Source of the DNA: Halosolutus amylolyticus
GTDB lineage: Archaea > Halobacteriota > Halobacteria > Halobacteriales > Natrialbaceae
NCBI RefSeq assembly: GCF_023566055.1
Contig: NZ_JALIQP010000006.1
Location: forward strand, 1 to 64,000
Direction: 5' to 3'
Length of the DNA stretch: 64,000 bases
Shown here: positions 26,017-35,221 of the stretch, piece after piece
How the letters are laid out: each line of letters begins with the position of its first letter
How positions within the stretch are numbered: position 1 is the first letter of the stretch
Translations under genes and position numbers: made by a program
The notes under the pieces: generated by a model
Databases searched by the model: none
The model's input: the letters and a program-made list of their open reading frames with translations, nothing else
Told to the model about the DNA's origin: nothing

Positions 26017-26901
26017 ATGGACGTCCACACTGCGCTGCGAGGGATCACCTGTCCACTGGTGACGCCGTTCGACGACGGCGCGATCGACGAGGCGGCGCTG
26101 GCCGACCTCCTCGACCACCTCGAGACGGGTGGGATCGACGCCGTCTTCCCCTGCGGGACGACCGGCGAGTTCCCGAGTCTCACCCCCGCGGAACGGCTCG
26201 ACGTGATCGAACGAACGGTCGAACGCGCCGACGTCCCCGTCGTCGCGGGTGCCGAAGCGACCAGCGTCGCCGAGACGATCGACGCGGTCGAGAACGCCGC
26301 CTCGGTCGGTGCCGACGCCGCCGCGATCGTCGCGCCCTACTTCACGACGGCGAACGACCCGGCAGGGAACCGGCGGTTCTTCGAGGCCGTCCTCGACGCG
26401 GCCTCGATCCCCGTTCTGCTGTACAACATCCCGCAGTGTACGGGCCAGCGGATCGACCCCAAGACGGTCGCGGCCGTCGCGGACCACGAGCAGGCGCTGG
26501 GCATCAAGGACTCGAGCGGCGACCTCGCGTACTTCCTGTCCGTGCTGGAGCGCACGCCCGAGGACTTCCTGTGTCTGCAGGGGTTCGACGCGCTTCTGGT
26601 CCCGTCGCTCCGGATGGGCGCCGACGGCGGCATCAACGCGCTCTCCCAGGTCGTTCCGGCGGTCTTCCGCGAGGTCGCCGACGATCCCGGGGCCGATCGC
26701 GCCCGGGAACTGCAGGCCGAGGCCATCGCCCCGCTGTTCGAGGCGTGTACGACCCACGACTTCGCTCCGGCGACGAAGGCCACACTCGTCGAACGGGGGG
26801 TCATCCCCGCCGACGACGTCCGGCCGCCGCTGGTCCCCGTCGACGACTCCGATCCGATCGCCAGGGCGGTCGATCGGGCGCTGGCGGTCGCCGATCGGTG
26901 A
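26017..26901 (+). CDS. DapA/N-acetylneuraminate-lyase family aldolase
   Basis: A 294-residue class I aldolase of the DHDPS/NAL/KDG-aldolase family. GTTGE (about residues 47-51) binds the pyruvate carboxylate, Tyr136 (LLYNIP) is the proton relay, and Lys164 (GIKDSSGD) forms the Schiff base. It could be 4-hydroxy-tetrahydrodipicolinate synthase, a 2-keto-3-deoxysugar aldolase or a related lyase. No lysine-pathway or sugar-acid gene is adjacent, so I leave the substrate open. The length is normal. Confidence 0.87.
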   Translation: MDVHTALRGITCPLVTPFDDGAIDEAALADLLDHLETGGIDAVFPCGTTGEFPSLTPAERLDVIERTVERADVPVVAGAEATSVAETIDAVENAASVGADAAAIVAPYFTTANDPAGNRRFFEAVLDAASIPVLLYNIPQCTGQRIDPKTVAAVADHEQALGIKDSSGDLAYFLSVLERTPEDFLCLQGFDALLVPSLRMGADGGINALSQVVPAVFREVADDPGADRARELQAEAIAPLFEACTTHDFAPATKATLVERGVIPADDVRPPLVPVDDSDPIARAVDRALAVADR

Positions 26902-27011
26902 CCGGGTGAGAGCGGTGTGTGGCGGCGAGCGATTGGCGCTACACGACTGACGGCACCCGTTCGGCGGGCCCCTCGTAACCCCCTTATACCCCCACTCGTC
27001 TAGTCCACCGC

Positions 27012-28190
27012 ATGCACCCGCCGGGAGCCGACACGGTCCTCGTCCGTCACGGCGACGTCAGCACCAAGAGCAACACCGTCAAGCGGTACATGGAGGGCCT
27101 GCTCGTCGAGAACCTCGAAGCCATGCTCTCGGCTCGATCGGTCCCCGGCACGGTCGAGAATCGCTGGAGCCGACCCCTGATCCACGCTACCGAGGAGACC
27201 GTCGAGGCCGCGACGGCGGCCGCCACGGACACCTTCGGCGTCGTTTCAGCGAGTCCCGCGCGGACGGTCGGGACCGGGAAAGAAGAAATTCTCGACGTCC
27301 TCGTAGAGACCGCTCGTGCGTGCTACGACGGGGGAACGTTCGCCGTCGACGCCCGCCGGGCGAACAAACGACTCCCCTACGACAGCGAGGACCTGGCTCG
27401 TGAGGGCGGCACCGCGATCTGGGACGCCGTCGCGGACGAGTTCGAACCGGAAGTCGACCTCGACGATCCCGACCTCACGTTCGGCGTCGAGGTCCGCGAA
27501 GACGTCGCGTTCGTCTACCTCGAGATGCGATCCGGGCCCGGCGGATTACCTCTCGGCGCCCAGGAGCAGACGATTGCGATGATCAGCGGCGGGATCGACT
27601 CGCCGGTCGCCGCCTACGAGATGATGAAACGCGGCAGTCCGATCGTCCCCGTCTACGTCGATCTCGGCCCCTACGGCGGGATCGACCACGAGGCGCGGGC
27701 GATGGAAACCGTCCGGACCCTCTCGCGGTACGCGCCGAACTTCGACATGTCGGTGTACGAGATTCCGGGCGGCGAGACGGTCGGCCTGCTGGTCCGGGAG
27801 ATGGAACAGGGTCGCATGCTCTCCCTGCGGCGCTTTTTCTACCAGGCCGCGGAGCACCTCGCCGAGCGCGTCGACGCCCACGGCATCGTGACCGGCGAGG
27901 CCGCGGGCCAGAAGTCGAGCCAGACCGTCCAGAATCTCGCGATCACGAGTCGTGCCACCGATCTGCCGATCCACCGCCCGCTGCTGACGTGGGACAAGGC
28001 GGACATCGTCGAGAAGGCCCGCGAGATCGGTACGTTCACCGATTCGACGATCGACGCCGGCTGTAACCGGGTGGCACCCGATCGCGTCGAGACGAACGCG
28101 CGTCTCGAACCGCTGCTCGAATCCGAACCCGACGACCTGTTCGATCGGGCGGCAGACGCCGCTCGGAACGCGGAACTGGTCGAACCGTGA
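27012..28190 (+). CDS. thiI: tRNA 4-thiouridine synthase ThiI
   Basis: A 392-residue enzyme that adenylates U8 in tRNA and inserts sulfur. It begins VLVRHGDVSTKSNTVKRYME, the N-terminal ferredoxin-like domain, followed by a THUMP domain (to about residue 175). The PP-loop MISGGIDSPVAAYEMMKRG lies near 195-213. DKADIVEKAREIGT and the late DAGCNRVAP follow. As in other archaea there is no rhodanese domain, so sulfur comes by another route. A TATA-like TTATAC (about 26982-26990) precedes the ATG by about 25 nt. The DUF5804-like gene follows on the same strand. Confidence 0.94.
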   Translation: MHPPGADTVLVRHGDVSTKSNTVKRYMEGLLVENLEAMLSARSVPGTVENRWSRPLIHATEETVEAATAAATDTFGVVSASPARTVGTGKEEILDVLVETARACYDGGTFAVDARRANKRLPYDSEDLAREGGTAIWDAVADEFEPEVDLDDPDLTFGVEVREDVAFVYLEMRSGPGGLPLGAQEQTIAMISGGIDSPVAAYEMMKRGSPIVPVYVDLGPYGGIDHEARAMETVRTLSRYAPNFDMSVYEIPGGETVGLLVREMEQGRMLSLRRFFYQAAEHLAERVDAHGIVTGEAAGQKSSQTVQNLAITSRATDLPIHRPLLTWDKADIVEKAREIGTFTDSTIDAGCNRVAPDRVETNARLEPLLESEPDDLFDRAADAARNAELVEP

Positions 28191-28284
28191 CGAGGACGTT
28201 CTCTCTCGGTATACACGCGCCGCCGATCGGTCCACCCGTCGAAAGCCGAAACCGACATTACACAGACGCACCCACCACTGACCA

Positions 28285-28896
28285 GTGACGCGCGTCTGTC
28301 TCATCGGGACCGCCGACGTGAACCTCCAGTACGAGCTTCTTTCCCGGGAAACCGCCCGTGAGGCACTCGCGACCTACGACCTGGAACGGCCGTTCGAGAA
28401 CTCGCTCGCGCTCCGGACGGTCAGCGTCGGGGCCGCCGTCTCGTTGCTGAACGACCTCAACTGGTACCTGACCCGTTTCGTCGACGAGGCCCTTGTCCAG
28501 GAACCGAGCGTCAGCGACGAGGAGTGGCTCTCGCGCCCGCTGGCCCGACAGCTCAGGAACGGCGACGTCGAGGCGACCGAGACCGGGGAGTTCTGCAAGA
28601 TCTACGGGCTCGAACGCGTCGGTCCTGAAGCCAGCGATCCGGACGGAGGCGATCCGGCAGAATCGGATGCGAGCGGTGTCGATTCAGCGGGAACCAACGA
28701 GTCGACGGCGACCGACGACGAGACCGACGCGGACGCGAGCACCGACGACGATCGATCGGCACTCGGAACGACCAGCTACCGGCTCGTCGAACCCCTGTAC
28801 GTCCGACGGACGGACGGGGAGCTCCCGGGGTACGACCTCCGGGACGTCGAGGAGACGCTCGTCGTTCGACTGACCGAAGCCGAATACTCGCCCTGA
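28285..28896 (+). CDS. haloarchaeal conserved protein, DUF5804-like
   Basis: A 203-residue soluble protein that starts with GTG. The N-terminal ~120 residues (TRVCLIGTADVNLQYELLSR, FENSLALRTVSVGAAVSLL, TETGEFCKIYGLE) look like a family I associate with DUF5804. An acidic Ser/Asp/Thr insertion covers about 125-160. A C-terminal beta-rich block ends LVVRLTEAEYSP. No catalytic motif is visible. It follows thiI by 94 nt and may share its transcript. The function is unknown. Confidence 0.7.
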   Translation: MTRVCLIGTADVNLQYELLSRETAREALATYDLERPFENSLALRTVSVGAAVSLLNDLNWYLTRFVDEALVQEPSVSDEEWLSRPLARQLRNGDVEATETGEFCKIYGLERVGPEASDPDGGDPAESDASGVDSAGTNESTATDDETDADASTDDDRSALGTTSYRLVEPLYVRRTDGELPGYDLRDVEETLVVRLTEAEYSP

Positions 28897-28928
28897 GCGG
28901 GGCGGAGAGCCGGATCGATCGGATCGGA

Positions 28929-29687
28929 CTACGTCGCGGAGTCGCCGTCGGATCCGTTCTCGCTGTCCGATCCGTCGTCGCCGTCGCTACCGGACTCCGA
29001 TACCGAGCGGGATTCCGAGGCCGTCCCTTCGTCGCTGTCGAATCCCATTCCGAACCCGTGTTCGGTCCCGTCCTGATCGACGATCGTGGCGGAGAGTTCG
29101 GACAGCTCGTCGCCGGTCGGGGTCGCCCGGACGAGCTGTCCGACCGCCGTCAGCTGCTGTGCACAGGCCTCGTCCGGGCCGGATTCGTCGCTCACCCTCG
29201 CGGTGACGTCGATCGACTCCTCGCCGACGGTGACCTCGTCGATGACCAGTTCGTGGCAGAGATCGGGCGCGCTGGCCTCCAGCGACACCAGCACCGACTC
29301 TTCGAACGACGTCTCGTCGACGAAGTCGGAGACCGCCTCGTCGTCGCTCGGGGTCCGGTCGGCGAGCCACTCCTCGACGTCGTCCCGGTCGAAGTGGATC
29401 TCGACGTCCGGCTCGTCCGGCATCTCGGGGTACGTCAGCGACTGCGTCTCGTACCGTTCTGATTCGGCGTCGCTGTCGCCGTTCTCGCCGTCCTCGCCGT
29501 CGCCGTCCTTCTCTTCGTCGGTCTCGTTCTCACCAGTGTCCGGATCGTCAGTGTCGTCGGTGTCGTCGCCGGAATCGGACGCTGGGCCCTCGTCCGCGAT
29601 ACAGCCCGCGGTGAGCGCGAACAGGGCGGTCGTCGCACCGAGTACCGATCGGCGTGAGCGGCCGGATCGATCGGAGGGTCGTGTCAT
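28929..29687 (-). CDS. Tat-exported lipoprotein of unknown function
   Basis: A 252-residue exported protein. RSRRSVLGATTALFALTAGC is a twin-arginine signal with a lipobox, Cys28 being the likely lipid site. A long Asp/Glu/Thr linker follows to about residue 75, then a compact domain of ~130 residues with two cysteines (DLCHELVIDEV and DEACAQQL) that could form a disulfide, then an acidic Ser/Asp/Gly tail. No family is recognised. It converges with the upstream plus-strand gene and has its own promoter region toward 29700-29720. Confidence 0.75.
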   Translation of the reverse strand: MTRPSDRSGRSRRSVLGATTALFALTAGCIADEGPASDSGDDTDDTDDPDTGENETDEEKDGDGEDGENGDSDAESERYETQSLTYPEMPDEPDVEIHFDRDDVEEWLADRTPSDDEAVSDFVDETSFEESVLVSLEASAPDLCHELVIDEVTVGEESIDVTARVSDESGPDEACAQQLTAVGQLVRATPTGDELSELSATIVDQDGTEHGFGMGFDSDEGTASESRSVSESGSDGDDGSDSENGSDGDSAT

Positions 29688-29845
29688 CGTATCCTGACGT
29701 ACACAGTACTTGGTAAAAGGGATTGCTCAAGGTAAAAGAACGATTTCGGGTGCCGAACGCGATCGAGCCACCGCCCGGTGGGCGGGGACGCGACGATCGG
29801 ACGGGAGCACGCCCGTGTTCGACGAGCAGTCGAGTGCGGACACAC

Positions 29846-30826
29846 TCACTCGACGTCGAAGAGGCCGGTCGAGAGGTAGCGCTCGCCGCTATCCCAGAAG
29901 ACGGTGACGACCAGCGGGCAGTCCTCGGTCGACTGGCCGCCGTCCGGTTCGGGCGTCGCCCGGTTCTCGAACACGTCCGGCACGTCCGGGCAGTCCTGCG
30001 TCGGATCCGCGATCTCGTCGGCGACGCGCTGGGAGACGAGACTCGTCGCGCCGCTGGACTGGCCGACGAGGACCCCCTCTTTTCGAGCGAGACGGCGACA
30101 CTCGTCCTCCGCGTCCTCGAGCCGTACCGTCTCGACGCGATCGATCAGGTCCCGATCGAGGTTCTCGCTGACGAAGCCGGGCCCCATCCCCTGGAAGTCG
30201 TCGTTCCCGGACTCGCCCGTCGAAAGGACGGCGTTTCGTTCCGGTTCGACGGCGACGATGTCCATCTCGGGGAACTCCTCGCGGAGCCGTTTCCCGGTCC
30301 CGGAGATCGTCCCGCCGGTGCCGACGCCGGCCACGAAGGCGTCTATCTCTCGATCGCCGACCTGTTCGACGATCTCCTCGCCGGTCGTGCGGTAGTGGGC
30401 CCTCGGGTTGGCGGGGTTCTCGAACTGGCCGAGCTGGACCGCCCCCTCGGCTTCGAGTTCGTCGGCCCGGGCACGGGCGTCGTCCATCTCGCCCTCGACG
30501 AGTTCGAGTTCGGCGCCGTAGGCGGCCATGACCCGTCGGCGCTCCTCGGACTTCGAGGCCGGCATGACGATCGTGAGGTCGTATCCGCGGGCGGCGGCGA
30601 CCAGCGCGAGCCCGATGCCGGTGTTCCCGCTCGTCGGTTCGACCAGCCAGTCGCCCGGCTCGATCAGCCCCTCCCGCTCGGCCGCCCGGACCATCTCGAG
30701 GGCGGGCCGGTCCTTCGCCGAGCCACCGGGGTTGAAGGACTCGACCTTGGCGGCGACGGTCACCCCCTCCGGCGAATCGACCTGGACGAGCGGCGAGCCG
30801 ATCGTCTCCAGGATGCTTCCCTTCAT
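29846..30826 (-). CDS. cysK: cysteine synthase (O-acetylserine sulfhydrylase family)
   Basis: A 326-residue PLP fold-type II enzyme that makes cysteine from an activated serine and sulfide. Lys38 in NPGGSAKDRPA carries the PLP; EPTSGNTGIGLALVAA is the substrate loop and GVGTGGTISGTGKRL the phosphate-binding loop. The C-terminus has extra residues (DNA 29846-30000) with two cysteines, beyond the usual ~300-residue length. It could be a CBS-like serine-using enzyme, but no CBS domain is present. It is transcribed leftwards and stands alone. Confidence 0.92.
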   Translation of the reverse strand: MKGSILETIGSPLVQVDSPEGVTVAAKVESFNPGGSAKDRPALEMVRAAEREGLIEPGDWLVEPTSGNTGIGLALVAAARGYDLTIVMPASKSEERRRVMAAYGAELELVEGEMDDARARADELEAEGAVQLGQFENPANPRAHYRTTGEEIVEQVGDREIDAFVAGVGTGGTISGTGKRLREEFPEMDIVAVEPERNAVLSTGESGNDDFQGMGPGFVSENLDRDLIDRVETVRLEDAEDECRRLARKEGVLVGQSSGATSLVSQRVADEIADPTQDCPDVPDVFENRATPEPDGGQSTEDCPLVVTVFWDSGERYLSTGLFDVE

Positions 30827-30919
30827 TGGCCCGCCGTAGGGTATCGAGACGTAAACCCGTAGTGGACCGAGGCAGGTCGTGCCGGTGTGTTGGCTCGCGG
30901 CGGCGTCAGGGGCCGGCGA

Positions 30920-31978
30920 TCACTGCGTCGGAACCGCCGGCGTCACCCGCTCCGCGGCGTCGATCCGCTCCTCGGCGTACTCCTCGGCGGCCGCGAGCAC
31001 CGTCGTGTCCCGGTCCTCGGCCCGCTCGATCATCTCCCGGAGCCGATCGCCGATCGCTTCGGCCTCCTCGTAGGCCTCCTCGCGGCCCCCGCCGAGGTGT
31101 TCCTTGGCGACGGTGATGAGCCCGCCGGCGTTGATCACGTAGTCGGGGGCGTATCGAATCCCCCGCTCGCGAAGCGCCTCGGCGTGGCGGCGCTCGGCGA
31201 GGACGTTGTTCGCCCCGCCGGCGACGACGTCGCACTCGAGGCGGGGAATCGTTTCGTCGTTGACGACGCCGCCGATCGCACAGGGCGCGAAGACGTCGCA
31301 GGGCTGATCGTAGACGGCGTCCGGGTCGACGACGTCGACGTCGTGATCCGCCGCGAACGACTCGACAGCGGCCTCGTCGACGTCGGAGACGGTCACCGAG
31401 GCGTCCCGCGCGAGCAGTTCCTCGGCCAGCGATCGGCCGACCTTCCCCAGCCCCTGGACGACGACGTCGAGTCCCGCGACGGAGTCCGATCCGTAGACGG
31501 ACTCGACGCAGGCGCGAATCCCGTGGAAGACGCCGTGGGCCGTGATCGGCGACGGATCGCCGAGGCCCTCGCTCGTCCCGACGACGTGGTCGGTCTCGCG
31601 CGCGACGACGTCCATGTCCTCGACGCCGGTGTTGACGTCGACGGACGTGATGTAGCGCCCGCCCAGGCAGTCGACGGCCCGTCCGTACGCCTCGAACAGC
31701 GCCTCGGACTCGAGTTCCGCCGGATCGCCGAGGATGACGGCCTTGCCGCCGCCGAGCGGGAGGTCCGCGGCCGCCGCCTTGTACGTCATCGCCCGCGAGA
31801 GCCGGAGGACGTCCGTCAGCGCGTCCGCTTCCGTCTCGTAGTCCAGCATTCGCGTGCCGCCGAGGCTCGGTCCCAGCGTCGTGTCGTGAATCGCGACGAT
31901 CGCCTGCAGGCCGGTTTCGGGGTCCGTGAAGTACGATACCTGTTCGTGGTCGCCGTCCTCCATCGAGGGGAATACCAT
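30920..31978 (-). CDS. leucine/valine-dehydrogenase family amino-acid dehydrogenase
   Basis: A 352-residue oxidative deaminase of the Glu/Leu/Phe/Val dehydrogenase family. LGPSLGGTRM, AMTYKAAAADLPLGGGKA (catalytic lysines 67 and 79) and the Rossmann VVQGLGKVGRSLAEELL are present. GGANNVLAE and the terminal YVINAGGLITVA complete the pattern. The short length and the LGPSLGGTRM opening fit leucine dehydrogenase better than glutamate dehydrogenase. Substrate specificity is inferred only. An alternative start is 15 nt downstream. AT-rich sequence upstream (31980-32000) probably holds the promoter. Confidence 0.88.
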   Translation of the reverse strand: MVFPSMEDGDHEQVSYFTDPETGLQAIVAIHDTTLGPSLGGTRMLDYETEADALTDVLRLSRAMTYKAAAADLPLGGGKAVILGDPAELESEALFEAYGRAVDCLGGRYITSVDVNTGVEDMDVVARETDHVVGTSEGLGDPSPITAHGVFHGIRACVESVYGSDSVAGLDVVVQGLGKVGRSLAEELLARDASVTVSDVDEAAVESFAADHDVDVVDPDAVYDQPCDVFAPCAIGGVVNDETIPRLECDVVAGGANNVLAERRHAEALRERGIRYAPDYVINAGGLITVAKEHLGGGREEAYEEAEAIGDRLREMIERAEDRDTTVLAAAEEYAEERIDAAERVTPAVPTQ

Positions 31979-32089
31979 ACCATATAGTCCTTTTGTTTAG
32001 CGTAAAAATTGTACCGCTCCATCCTGCCCCCGGAGGACCCGCCTCCTCGCTCCGGAACGATTTTTGGTTCCGCCGACTGACCTGTCGCC

Positions 32090-32419
32090 ATGGACGGGAT
32101 CGTCTTCTTCCGGACGGAGCGCCACGACGACGTGGTCGGGTTCTACCGCGACCTCGGCGCGACCGTCTGGCGCGAGCAGCCGGACTGTACCATCCTCGAA
32201 GCGGGGACCTTCCGGTTCGGGTTCTGCGATCGAGAGATCGCCGACACCGAGGGAATCGTCACGTTCGTCTTCGACGATCGGGCCGGCGTCGACGACGCGT
32301 ACGGCCGACTGGCCGATCGGGCGGACGACGAGCCGCGGTTCAACGAGACGTACGACATCTACCAGTTTTTCGCAACGGATCCCGAGGGCCGGACCGTCGA
32401 GTTTCAGACGTTCGAGTGA
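32090..32419 (+). CDS. VOC/glyoxalase-fold protein
   Basis: A 109-residue single-module vicinal-oxygen-chelate protein. FFRTERHDDVVGFYRDLGATVW is the first beta-alpha unit, and DIYQFFATDPEGRTVEFQTFE the usual final strand with the metal-site glutamate. The lone module would dimerise to form an active site. Members include glyoxalase, fosfomycin resistance and dioxygenase enzymes, and the reaction cannot be inferred. It precedes the thioredoxin-like gene by 45 nt on the same strand. Confidence 0.85.
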   Translation: MDGIVFFRTERHDDVVGFYRDLGATVWREQPDCTILEAGTFRFGFCDREIADTEGIVTFVFDDRAGVDDAYGRLADRADDEPRFNETYDIYQFFATDPEGRTVEFQTFE

Positions 32420-32464
32420 CCGCTGACCACGGTCGTTAAGCCTCCGGCCGCGTAACCCGCGGGT

Positions 32465-32851
32465 ATGAGTCTCGAAACCATGCGGCCGAATCCGACGTGG
32501 GACGCCGCCTCGTACGAAGACACCGTCGACACGCTCGCTGCCCACCGCGACGAACTGACCTACAAAGTCTGGGGCGGCGACTGGTGCAAGGACTGTCGCG
32601 CACTCCTGCCCGACTTCGCGGCCGCTCTCGAGGCGGCCGAGATTCCCGACGATCGAATCGAGGAAATCGCCGTCGACCAGGACAAGCAGGGACCGGGCGT
32701 CGACGAGTACGGGATCGAGTACATCCCGACGATCGTGGTCGAGACCGACGAGGGAGAGGAAGTCATCCGCTTCGTCGAGGAAGAGACGGTCCCGCCCGCC
32801 GTCTGGCTGGCCCAGGAACTCGAGGCGGAACTCGAAGCCGAAACGGCCTGA
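32465..32851 (+). CDS. thioredoxin-like protein
   Basis: A 128-residue cytoplasmic thioredoxin-fold protein. The active site is WCKDC (about residues 38-42), with a cis-proline in YIPTIVV. The CKDC dipeptide differs from the CGPC of standard thioredoxin, so reduction potential and partners probably differ. It lies just upstream of, and convergent with, a thioredoxin-domain DUF255 protein. Confidence 0.88.
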   Translation: MSLETMRPNPTWDAASYEDTVDTLAAHRDELTYKVWGGDWCKDCRALLPDFAAALEAAEIPDDRIEEIAVDQDKQGPGVDEYGIEYIPTIVVETDEGEEVIRFVEEETVPPAVWLAQELEAELEAETA

Positions 32852-32872
32852 AAACCCCCCGGACGGACTCGC

Positions 32873-35047
32873 TCAGAACGGAACGTCTTCTTCCGGTTCC
32901 GATCCGTCGTCTGACCCACTCGCCCGCTCGCTCACCCACTCGATCGCGTCGTCGACGTCGGTGGTCGGCGGCGAACACGTCCGATCGCGGCAGACGTACA
33001 GCGTCGGCTCCCCGTCGCGCGCCTCGCGACCGGCCCAGATCGCCGGCGCGTCCGAGAGGCCGAGTCGATCGAGCCACGATTCGAGGCCGTCGTCGGTCGG
33101 CGGCCGCGGGGCGAACAGCCGATCCGGCAGGTACCGCTCGGCGAAGCGATCGTTCCACTCGTCCGGCACCTCGTCGGCGGCGATCGTGATCTCCAGCGCC
33201 CCCGACTCGAGCCGATCGGCGGCGAGACAGAGTGTGGCGTGCTGGAGCGGATCGGATTCCAGTCGGCCGGCGTGGGTCTCGAGCACGCCCGACGCGATCG
33301 ATTCGAAGTCCTCCTCGGCGAACGAATCTAGCGCGAGCAGCGTCTCGACGGCCACGCCCGCGGCCGAGGGCGTCGACTGGTCGCCCAGTTCCTGGGGCCG
33401 GGTGACCAGCGACTCGCCGCTTTCCGGCGTGAAGTACAGCGTCCCGCGATCGGCGTCCCAGAACTCGTCCTCGATCACCCGCGCGAGGTCGAGCGCGAAC
33501 GCGAGGTGGTCGACCTCGCCGGTGACCTCGTAACAGTGCAACGCGCCGCGCGCGATGAACGCGTAGTCCTCGAGGTAGCCGTCGATCGCGACGTCGTCGT
33601 CCTTGAAGCGGCGCGAGAGCCGCATCTCCTCGTCGTCCCAGAGCTGATCGCGGACGAATTCGAGGGCGTCGACGGCCATGGTGGCGTAGTCGTCCTCGCG
33701 GAGTACGAACGCGGCCTCCGCGCAGGTCGAGATCATGAGGCCGTTCCAGCCCGCGAGCACCTTCTCGTCGCGGTTCGGCCGGGGACGGTCCTCTCGCGCC
33801 TCGAAGACGGCCTCCCGCGCGGATTCGAGTCGTTCCGCGACCTCGCTCTCGTCGAGGTCGTGCTCGGACGCGACGGCGTCGATCGACGCCGCGACGTTCG
33901 GCTGGTTCTGCCCCTCGAAATTGCCCGATTCCGAGATGTCGTAGCGCGCACAGAACAGGTCGGCGTCGGTTTCGTCGTCGAGGATCTCGCGGATCTCGTC
34001 GGGCCTCCAGACGTAGAAGGCACCCTCCTCGCGCTCGCCCGCTTCGGTGGGGCTCTGGGCGTCGAGCGTGCTGAAGAAGCCGCCCTCCTCGTGCGTGAGT
34101 TCCCGATCGACGAATTCGAGCGTCTCGCGGGTGACCTCGGCGTAGCGCTCCTCGTCAGTTAGCTGGTAGCCGGCGAGCATCGCCCGCGGGATCTCCGCGT
34201 TGTCGTACAGCATCTTCTCGAAGTGTGGTACCGTCCAGTCCCGATCGACGCAGTAGCGGTGGAACCCGCCGCCGACGTGGTCGTAGAGACCCCCGTCGGC
34301 CATCGCGTCCAGCGTCTCCTCCAGCACCGCGCGGTACTCGTCGCGACCGGTCCGATCGTACGCCCGGGCGAGCACCCGAAGCCGCGCGGGCTGGGGGAAC
34401 TTGGGGCCGCCGGAGCCGAATCCACCGTACTCCCGATCGGCGCTCCGGAGGGCCGCGTCGGCGGCCGTCTCCAGGACCTCGCTCGAGGGCGGCTCCGCTG
34501 CCCCGACCGACTCGGGGGTCTCCTCGAGTCGATCGCGCGCGGCCTCGGTCCACTGGTCGGCCCGGTTCTCCATCTCCGCGCGATCGTCCGGGTCGCTCCA
34601 GGAGTCGCTGATCCGATCGACGAGGTCGAGAAAGCCCGGCTGGCCGCGCTTCGCTTCCTTCGGGAAGTAGGTCCCGACGTAGAACGGCTTCCCTTCGGGG
34701 GTGAGCCACGCCGAGAGGGGCCAGCCGCCGCCACCGGAGACGAGCTGACAGACCGTCATGTAGATCGAGTCGACGTCCGGGCGCTCCTCCCGATCGACCT
34801 TGATCGGGACGAAGTTCTCGTTGAGTACCTCGGCGACGTCCTCGTCGGCAAAGCTCTCCTCCTCCATGACGTGACACCAGTGACACGCCGAGTAGCCGAT
34901 CGAAAGGAAGATCGGGACGTCGTGCTCGCGAGCGGTTTCCAGGGCCTGTTCGTCCCACGGCTGCCAGTTGACGGGGTTGTCCGCGTGCTGGCGCAGGTAC
35001 GGGCTCTCCTCCTCGTCGAGCCGATTGCGCTCGGTGGGCCGGGTCAT
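32873..35047 (-). CDS. thioredoxin-domain protein of the YyaL/SSP411 (DUF255) family
   Basis: A 724-residue protein. The N-terminal DUF255 thioredoxin-like domain begins ESPYLRQHADNPVNWQPW and has the CxxC site in SIGYSACHWCHVM (about residues 49-61), then GGGGWPLSAWLTPEGKPF. The C-terminal ~550 residues form an alpha/alpha-barrel like those of glycosyl-processing enzymes (KMLYDNAEIPRAML, DEKVLAGWNGLMIS). The family is widespread with no settled function; a redox-linked sugar or N-glycan role has been proposed from the fold. The length is normal. Confidence 0.92.
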   Translation of the reverse strand: MTRPTERNRLDEEESPYLRQHADNPVNWQPWDEQALETAREHDVPIFLSIGYSACHWCHVMEEESFADEDVAEVLNENFVPIKVDREERPDVDSIYMTVCQLVSGGGGWPLSAWLTPEGKPFYVGTYFPKEAKRGQPGFLDLVDRISDSWSDPDDRAEMENRADQWTEAARDRLEETPESVGAAEPPSSEVLETAADAALRSADREYGGFGSGGPKFPQPARLRVLARAYDRTGRDEYRAVLEETLDAMADGGLYDHVGGGFHRYCVDRDWTVPHFEKMLYDNAEIPRAMLAGYQLTDEERYAEVTRETLEFVDRELTHEEGGFFSTLDAQSPTEAGEREEGAFYVWRPDEIREILDDETDADLFCARYDISESGNFEGQNQPNVAASIDAVASEHDLDESEVAERLESAREAVFEAREDRPRPNRDEKVLAGWNGLMISTCAEAAFVLREDDYATMAVDALEFVRDQLWDDEEMRLSRRFKDDDVAIDGYLEDYAFIARGALHCYEVTGEVDHLAFALDLARVIEDEFWDADRGTLYFTPESGESLVTRPQELGDQSTPSAAGVAVETLLALDSFAEEDFESIASGVLETHAGRLESDPLQHATLCLAADRLESGALEITIAADEVPDEWNDRFAERYLPDRLFAPRPPTDDGLESWLDRLGLSDAPAIWAGREARDGEPTLYVCRDRTCSPPTTDVDDAIEWVSERASGSDDGSEPEEDVPF

Positions 35048-35221
35048 ACGGACCTCTACGGAGAGCGGCGGGAAAAGACCGGCGCGTGGTCCGTCAGTTG
35101 TCGTGAGCGAAGCCGTGAGCGACGCGGACGGTGCGACACGATCGCACGGATCGCGGACCGAGCGACAAAAAAGACGATGAGACGATGTCGACGGTTTCCG
35201 GCGAACGATCGGGTAACCCGA